DNA from: Nitrospirota bacterium
GTDB lineage: Bacteria; Nitrospirota; Thermodesulfovibrionia; Thermodesulfovibrionales; Magnetobacteriaceae
Direction of reading: 5' to 3'
DNA length: 50,663 nt
Assembly: GCA_015233685.1 (NCBI GenBank)
Contig: JADFXF010000005.1
Span: 1-50,663 of the forward strand
A program made the position numbers and the translations under genes. Below are positions 46,099 through 50,663 of this stretch, piece after piece. Position 1 is the first letter of the stretch, and every line of letters starts with the position of its first letter. The notes beneath the pieces were generated by a model, which had not been told where the DNA came from, ran no database searches, and saw only the letters and a program-made list of their open reading frames with translations.

Positions 46099-48645
46099 CT
46101 ACTGCTCTTTTATGCTATTTTGAAACTTAATGCTAAACTTCGTTCCGTGTGTGCCGTCTAACTCGATAGTCGCTCCAAGTTGTCTTACAAGTATCAGCAC
46201 TATCTGCATACCTAGCCCTTTACTCTTTCTGAAATCTTTGCCTTCCGGAAAACCGACGCCGTTATCAGATACGACTATTTCTAACGCTGCAGAGTAAGGC
46301 GGCATCCATCCAGGCAGCTCCGTCATTGACCAGTTTTCAGTCTGGACTACCATACCGATGTTGTCATCTAACGAGTGGATAGCAACAGTTACTTCACATG
46401 TCTTGTTTGTAATACAGGGATTGCCTATGGGGAAGGCGTGTTTCAACGCGTTTGTTAAAAGTTCATTCATTATCAATCCGCATGGAATCGCGATATCTAT
46501 TCCTACTGAGATATGGTCTATATCGGTTTTAATCGCAATCGTATCATCAAGGATGAGATTCTTTGAGTATCCTTCAACAAGCTGAGCGACATAATCTCTC
46601 ATATCAATATTCGTGAGACCTTCTGAGCGGTACAGCCTCTCATGGATGAGGGCAATAGATTGTATTCTACGCTGACAATCTTCAAACATATTGTGGTAAT
46701 TCTGGTCTGATACATATTCCATCTGCATACCAAGCATCCCTGAAATAATCTGAAGATTGTTTTTAACCCGATGGTGGACTTCCTTTAGAAGCAATTCTTT
46801 CTCCGCAAGGGATTTCCTTAATTGAGCATCTAACTCCATACGTTTCGTAATATCCGATATGACTGCGACTGATCCGGCATAGCCACCTTTGCCATCAGTA
46901 ATGGACGCCACTGAGGCGGATGCATTGACAGCTTTGCCACTCTTATGAAGAAATACAAGCTCGATACGGTCTTTTTCTCCTGATTGAACCTGATGTTTTA
47001 AGCTGTTTATCGCCTTGAGCCTCGACGTATCGTCCAAAAACTCTAAAAATAGCACTCCTTTCATCTCATCGTCCATGTAACCGAGCATGTCGGCCATCGC
47101 CTGATTAACAAATGTGGTAAGGTTGTCTTTATCCACAGCCCATATGCCCTCCTGAGACAGCTCAACGAGCTGGCGGTATTCTTTTTCACTTTCAAGCAGT
47201 ATTTGTTCCAATTCTTTACGCTCGGTAATATTTAGTACAGCGGCAAAACACCCAATGTAATGTCCTTGCTCATCAAGAAGAGCCGACGCGGACACAAACA
47301 CATGTATCGTTGAGCCATCCTTGTGCAGTAAGGAAAATTCCAGACGCGCACTTCCCTCTTTCTTAATATGGTTTTCTATAGCGGATATCGCAATAGACCT
47401 CATGTTTTCATCCATAAAGTCTAAAAAATTCCTCCCCATTATCTCTTCAACCGTGTAGCCAAGCATGTCGGCCATCGCGTGGTTAACATATGTGGTTAAG
47501 GCATTCTGGTCAATGAGCCATATACCCTCCTGAGACAGCTCGATGAGCTGGCGATATTTTTTTTCACTTTCCCGCAACTTCGCGGTTTTTGACGCAACCT
47601 CGGTCTTCATTTGAGCAGTGTATGTCCCGGCGGAGACAACAAATACACCGAACAAACAAATTATTATAAAAACCGCAGCCCCATAGTAATACGGCTGCCG
47701 GCCACGCCTTTCAGCAATATATTTCACGTCAGGCACGGCCTTGATTTCAATGGTCTGTCCAACCGCTTCAATGGTCCTGATATAATTCAGTTTCGACAAA
47801 TTATCAACGCCAGGTGGGGTGTGCCGGTAAAGCAGGCCCTCATCGCCGGGCAGCCCCTGAAGCTTAATATCATATACCGTGTGTTTGTTCAGATCGCCAT
47901 GTGCGATAAAACTCTTTTCAAAAATATTTTTGACCCGAAATGTACCAAAAGTAAATCCCCTAAGATTTGTGCGTCTGTCCTGTACAGTCTTAGGGTTGCC
48001 ATAGTAAACCGGCATATATATCTGCAATGACTTCACATCTCCCGAAGGTTCGGTTATAAGCCTGATCGGCTCTGTGGCAGCCATATCTCCAGTATCACGG
48101 GCCTTTTCGAGAGCCTTTCGTCTCATTGGAGAAGACGCAATATCGAAACCTTTGATCCTGATATCCCCCTCGTTATCCTGCCTTCTGTAATGAAAGGGAA
48201 AGTACTCGTCTCTTGCCCGGACAGCAACGTCTTTACCTCCCTCCCGCTCAAATATGAAGTAATCCGGCAGTATTCCCTCGCGGCGGGCAGTCAGTTCAAA
48301 TTCTGCTTTCTTAGAATATATAACGCGAGGTGCCCACCCAATGTTGTAAAATGAAGGATGGTCTTTAAAATCCTCCTTTTTAATAAAGCCATAGAAATTT
48401 TGGGCGGTTACATTTTCCACTGAATCAAAAAGCCTTGCTATATCATATATCATGTGAAAGCTATCACTGAGGTCTCTTTTGATATCCCCTGCCTGTTCAT
48501 CAACCGCTTGCCTGAACAATGCAAAGTTATCGGCATCTATTCGCTGAACGGCTGTGTAATAAACCACAATGGCAGCAGCAGCGCTGAGCAATACTATGAC
48601 GATAGTCCATAGCTGATTTCGTTTAGCTATCAAACTGTCACACAT
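46099..48645 (-). CDS. CHASE-PAS-PAS sensor histidine kinase (HisKA_2 type)
   Basis: An 848-residue membrane sensor kinase, paralogous along most of its length to the kinase at 43919-46063. Features: transmembrane helix near 10-32, CHASE domain (IGWAPRVIYSKKAEF, ARDEYFPFHYRRQ, KGFDIASSPMRRK), second helix at about 310-330, and two PAS domains (about 350-470 and 475-595), each opening with a KEYRQLVELSQEGIW-like segment. HisKA_2 with HHRVKNNL is at 624-631, and the HATPase has LIMNELLTNALKHAF and SDNGVGFPEG. No clear SD precedes ATG 48645. CHASE domains bind small ligands; the ligand here is unknown. The extra PAS is the main difference from its neighbour. Confidence 0.92.
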   Translation of the reverse strand: MCDSLIAKRNQLWTIVIVLLSAAAAIVVYYTAVQRIDADNFALFRQAVDEQAGDIKRDLSDSFHMIYDIARLFDSVENVTAQNFYGFIKKEDFKDHPSFYNIGWAPRVIYSKKAEFELTARREGILPDYFIFEREGGKDVAVRARDEYFPFHYRRQDNEGDIRIKGFDIASSPMRRKALEKARDTGDMAATEPIRLITEPSGDVKSLQIYMPVYYGNPKTVQDRRTNLRGFTFGTFRVKNIFEKSFIAHGDLNKHTVYDIKLQGLPGDEGLLYRHTPPGVDNLSKLNYIRTIEAVGQTIEIKAVPDVKYIAERRGRQPYYYGAAVFIIICLFGVFVVSAGTYTAQMKTEVASKTAKLRESEKKYRQLIELSQEGIWLIDQNALTTYVNHAMADMLGYTVEEIMGRNFLDFMDENMRSIAISAIENHIKKEGSARLEFSLLHKDGSTIHVFVSASALLDEQGHYIGCFAAVLNITERKELEQILLESEKEYRQLVELSQEGIWAVDKDNLTTFVNQAMADMLGYMDDEMKGVLFLEFLDDTSRLKAINSLKHQVQSGEKDRIELVFLHKSGKAVNASASVASITDGKGGYAGSVAVISDITKRMELDAQLRKSLAEKELLLKEVHHRVKNNLQIISGMLGMQMEYVSDQNYHNMFEDCQRRIQSIALIHERLYRSEGLTNIDMRDYVAQLVEGYSKNLILDDTIAIKTDIDHISVGIDIAIPCGLIMNELLTNALKHAFPIGNPCITNKTCEVTVAIHSLDDNIGMVVQTENWSMTELPGWMPPYSAALEIVVSDNGVGFPEGKDFRKSKGLGMQIVLILVRQLGATIELDGTHGTKFSIKFQNSIKEQ

Positions 48646-48775
48646 AGCGCTGCTATTACTTTTAAAACATGCACTGCTGCCACCTCTATATGGTTCGATT
48701 GTTTATAATACATCTGCTTTCCGGCAGAGAAATTGGGTATTTTCCCCACCCTGACTAATGTATTATGAATCAATC

Positions 48776-49825
48776 TTACGGCCCGAATGTCGGAAGCGCC
48801 GCGGAACTCACGAGCGTTGCCCCGTTCATCGTCCAGATTACGGTGCTGCCCGCATTTTGATTTCTCCAATAAATCCTGACGTAACCGTTTGAATCAGGTT
48901 TTGTTGCCGCGATCATTGTCCAGCCTGGGTCTGTCACCTGGGTCATCAGATAATAGTTGCCAACGTTAGTGCCGATGAGATCCCAAAAAAGGTTATAACC
49001 GGCGGTCTTATTTCTCCACAGTACGTCCGTATGTCCATCGTGGTCCATGTCGGCGGCACCACCAATTACCCAGCTCTCATCAGATAACGCGGGCAGAGAA
49101 TCAGCACTGGAGAATGAGGTGCCGTTTAAGTACCATATTGCATTATAACCATTAACCAGGTGCCTCCAGAGGATGTCCTGGTACCCGTCGCCGTTAAAAT
49201 CCCCTATGGCGCCCACTATCCAGTTCCTGTCGCTTAACGTCGGAAGGGATACATAACTTTGTACGGTCGCGCCGTTCATGAGCCATATCATGTTTTCGCC
49301 GGTTGAGACGTTTCTCCATAAGATATCCGCGTAGCCGTCATTGTTGAAATCGCCCACTCCCTCAACAAGCCACGTATTTGTGTCGGCGAGGGTTGGAAGA
49401 AATACTCCACCCGTTACGCTGGTACCATTCATCAACCACAAGTAGTTATAACCGTTTATCATATCCCGCCACAATATCTCAATGTTGCCGTCCTTGTTGA
49501 AATCGCCAACTCCAACCATCGTCCAGTTTGTAGATAGCCCTGCGCCGGTGATGTAGCCAGAGATAGACTGAATCTGTGCGGAGGTCAGGGAATGAATTGC
49601 GGAGTTGCCTATCATTTGTGGAATTGTCACTATGGCGTTGGTTATCTTTGAGGCGGAGGCGCCTACAAGCCGTGGGTCGGTTGTGGGCACCGTGTTGTGG
49701 CATGATATGCAATACGTCGAAAAGAGCGTGCCGCCCGCGCTGTCCGCGCTTGCGGTTGCCTGGCTAGCCGCCGTGTAAATTATTGCGGCCATAACCAGTA
49801 CTAATAGTAGTCTGCTATGTTTCAT
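48776..49825 (-). CDS. Exported cytochrome c-FG-GAP/VCBS repeat fusion protein
   Basis: A secreted 349-residue protein joining a small class I cytochrome c to an FG-GAP propeller-like repeat region. ATG 49825 follows the SD AAGGAGG by four bases; a longer frame would translate the SD itself. The signal peptide ends near TASA/D. The haem site CISCH is at 39-43, with a likely Met axial ligand in PQMIGNSAIHSL. Five repeats follow, of the type GDFNKDGNIEILWR, with calcium-binding-like DxNxDG loops in the first four and a degenerate last one. Between repeats lie WLMNG segments. The function is unknown; haem plus a surface-binding propeller suggests an extracellular or periplasmic redox role. Confidence 0.87.
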   Translation of the reverse strand: MKHSRLLLVLVMAAIIYTAASQATASADSAGGTLFSTYCISCHNTVPTTDPRLVGASASKITNAIVTIPQMIGNSAIHSLTSAQIQSISGYITGAGLSTNWTMVGVGDFNKDGNIEILWRDMINGYNYLWLMNGTSVTGGVFLPTLADTNTWLVEGVGDFNNDGYADILWRNVSTGENMIWLMNGATVQSYVSLPTLSDRNWIVGAIGDFNGDGYQDILWRHLVNGYNAIWYLNGTSFSSADSLPALSDESWVIGGAADMDHDGHTDVLWRNKTAGYNLFWDLIGTNVGNYYLMTQVTDPGWTMIAATKPDSNGYVRIYWRNQNAGSTVIWTMNGATLVSSAALPTFGP

Positions 49826-49881
49826 ATGTCCTCCTTTTTTAATTGTTAACATTTAAGCAGCAGCCTGTTCCCTTTCGGGTT

Positions 49882-50040
49882 GACAGATATGCACCTATTA
49901 TACGCCTATGCCCATATGGCTCGGTTGATATATCTGCGACTCAATATGGTCTATGTGGCACTCTTCTTGTACCGACAGATATGAACCTATGCCCATATGG
50001 GTTATTTGATATATCTGAGACTCAATTTGGGACAGGTGGT
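49882..50040. repeat. Tandem duplication of about 81 bp at the 3' end of the bacterioferritin gene
   Basis: CCTATGCCCATATGG begins at 49905 and again at 49986, an offset of 81 bases, with similar sequence on both sides. GACAGATATG at about 49882 and 49974 shows that the duplication continues past the stop codon. A few extra bases in the outer copy create the TAA stop. Confidence 0.8.
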
Positions 50041-50425
50041 TCTCCTCATCCTTTAGTATATCTTCCAGCATTTTCCTTGTGCCAAAGTCACCGAGGTCAG
50101 AGCAGACCTTAATTGCCGAGCGGTATGTCCTGATTGCCCTTTCTTTGGCATTGTGTTCGTCATTAAGCTGCCTTTCCACACTGGCAGACACATGGATTTC
50201 ATTTGAAGTGCCAACTACAGGCATACCTTCAAGAAGAATAATTCTGGCAATCAGTTTCCCTGCGTGCTTCATTTCATCAATTAAGCGCTTCTCCACATTC
50301 ATGTGCAGGCGTTCGTAATCCCAGTTACTGCACATCTCCGCGTGAACTATATACTGGTTTATCACGGTCAGCTCATCAGCAAGCAAGGCATTTAACAGCT
50401 CAATAGTTTTTTCGTCACCTTTCAC
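49898..50425 (-). CDS. bfr: Bacterioferritin (haem-type) with duplicated C-terminal tail
   Basis: An iron-storage and detoxifying ferritin-like cage subunit that oxidises Fe2+ with peroxide or oxygen. The start is GTG 50425 with the SD AAAGGAGG shortly upstream. The N terminus reads MKGDEKTIELLNALLADELT. Ferroxidase ligands Glu18, Glu51 and His54 are in place, as is Met52, the usual haem ligand, in DEMKHA; ILKDEENHL supplies the later Glu and His. The usual length is about 155-160 residues; here there are 175, because a segment of about 27 codons is duplicated (IESQIYQ and HMGIG appear twice). It is the most upstream complete gene of the minus-strand run and fits the peroxide and iron theme of its neighbours. 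Confidence 0.95.
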   Translation of the reverse strand: MKGDEKTIELLNALLADELTVINQYIVHAEMCSNWDYERLHMNVEKRLIDEMKHAGKLIARIILLEGMPVVGTSNEIHVSASVERQLNDEHNAKERAIRTYRSAIKVCSDLGDFGTRKMLEDILKDEENHLSQIESQIYQITHMGIGSYLSVQEECHIDHIESQIYQPSHMGIGV

Positions 50426-50463
50426 GTCTTCCTCCTTTAGAATAATCTAATTTAATTAGTTTT

Positions 50464-50488
50464 GTCATTCCTGCGAAAGCAGGAATCC
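50464..50488. repeat. Single palindromic GTCATTCC-type repeat unit
   Basis: GTCATTCCTGC and GCAGGAATCC are near-complementary arms around GAAA. It is the same general class of short dispersed repeat as at 37513-37586, located just upstream of bfr. Confidence 0.65.
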
Positions 50489-50547
50489 ATAAAACTTACG
50501 CTTAGGTTGCCTCCTCGTTTATACCTCCTGTATTTCTGTGTACGTTT

Positions 50548-50661
50548 TTAATAGAACCTATCCAATTCTTTTAATGTGCTTTTCATGGAAAAGCCCTGCC
50601 TGACAAGCGGGACTTCTTTCAGTATTGATATGCGCTGTTCAAAGGTCGGCTTGTCATTTAC
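50548..50661 (-). CDS. C-terminal end of an unidentified protein (5' part beyond window)
   Basis: The final 37 codons of a minus-strand frame enter from the right edge, with residues such as KPTFEQRISILKEV and STLKELDRFY before the TAA at 50550-50548. Composition looks like genuine coding sequence, but the family is not recognisable from this fragment. Confidence 0.45.
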   Translation of the reverse strand, partial: VNDKPTFEQRISILKEVPLVRQGFSMKSTLKELDRFY

Positions 50662-50663
50662 GT

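Overview
The window reads as an ordinary chromosomal segment of a Gram-negative, respiring bacterium of moderate GC content. Evidence for a double membrane is a two-partner-secretion outer-membrane transporter and several exported c-type cytochromes. Family resemblances suggest a Nitrospirota-like lineage, such as the magnetotactic or uncultured members, or a deltaproteobacterial relative. They include the ATP synthase sequence, an 87-residue epsilon subunit, paired CHASE/HisKA_2 kinases, and CHAT/DUF928/CHASE2 genes otherwise typical of cyanobacteria and Nitrospirota. This placement is inference only.

Layout. (1) 1-4252: end of the F1 ATP synthase operon (atpA 3' end, atpG, atpD, atpC), then a U32-family protein. 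(2) 4585-6227: an aldo/keto reductase with a clear promoter, then an exported YceI-like protein. (3) 6414-18471: TPR-CHAT protease-like protein, DUF928 protein, a two-partner-secretion exoprotein with about 17-18 repeats of about 69 residues, its convergently encoded TpsB transporter, and a CHASE2-adenylate cyclase whose promoter predicts a leaderless mRNA. (4) 18522-18767: a truncated copy of the aldo/keto reductase with its duplicated promoter. (5) 19055-35737: one 5560-residue exported protein made of 19 Ig-like modules, 8 carboxypeptidase-regulatory-like modules and at least six kinds of beta-propeller-type repeat. (6) 36061-37446: a relic of acetolactate decarboxylase in front of an NRAMP metal transporter. 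(7) 37815-50425, all on the minus strand: a CrtI-like FAD protein, a peroxiredoxin-like protein, catalase, a cytochrome c/membrane/cytochrome b5 fusion, a GGDEF response regulator, two paralogous CHASE histidine kinases, a cytochrome c-FG-GAP fusion and a bacterioferritin. (8) A gene of unknown function is cut by the right edge.

The strongest new observation is at 39326-39868. The gene appears broken by an in-frame TGA, but the TGA sits exactly where the family has the first Cys of its CxxC motif. It is followed 25 nt later by a stem-loop fitting the bacterial SECIS pattern, and the gene has its own promoter and ribosome binding site. I read it as a SelU/PRXL2-like selenoprotein with a U-P-F-C active site, translationally coupled to the CrtI-like oxidoreductase. 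Together with catalase, bacterioferritin and the NRAMP transporter it forms a peroxide and metal defence neighbourhood.

The second is the CHAT-DUF928-TpsA-TpsB-CHASE2 locus. A caspase-like protease candidate, a secreted adhesin system and a cyclic-nucleotide sensor are clustered with no established joint function. No rRNA, tRNA, CRISPR array or intact transposase was seen.
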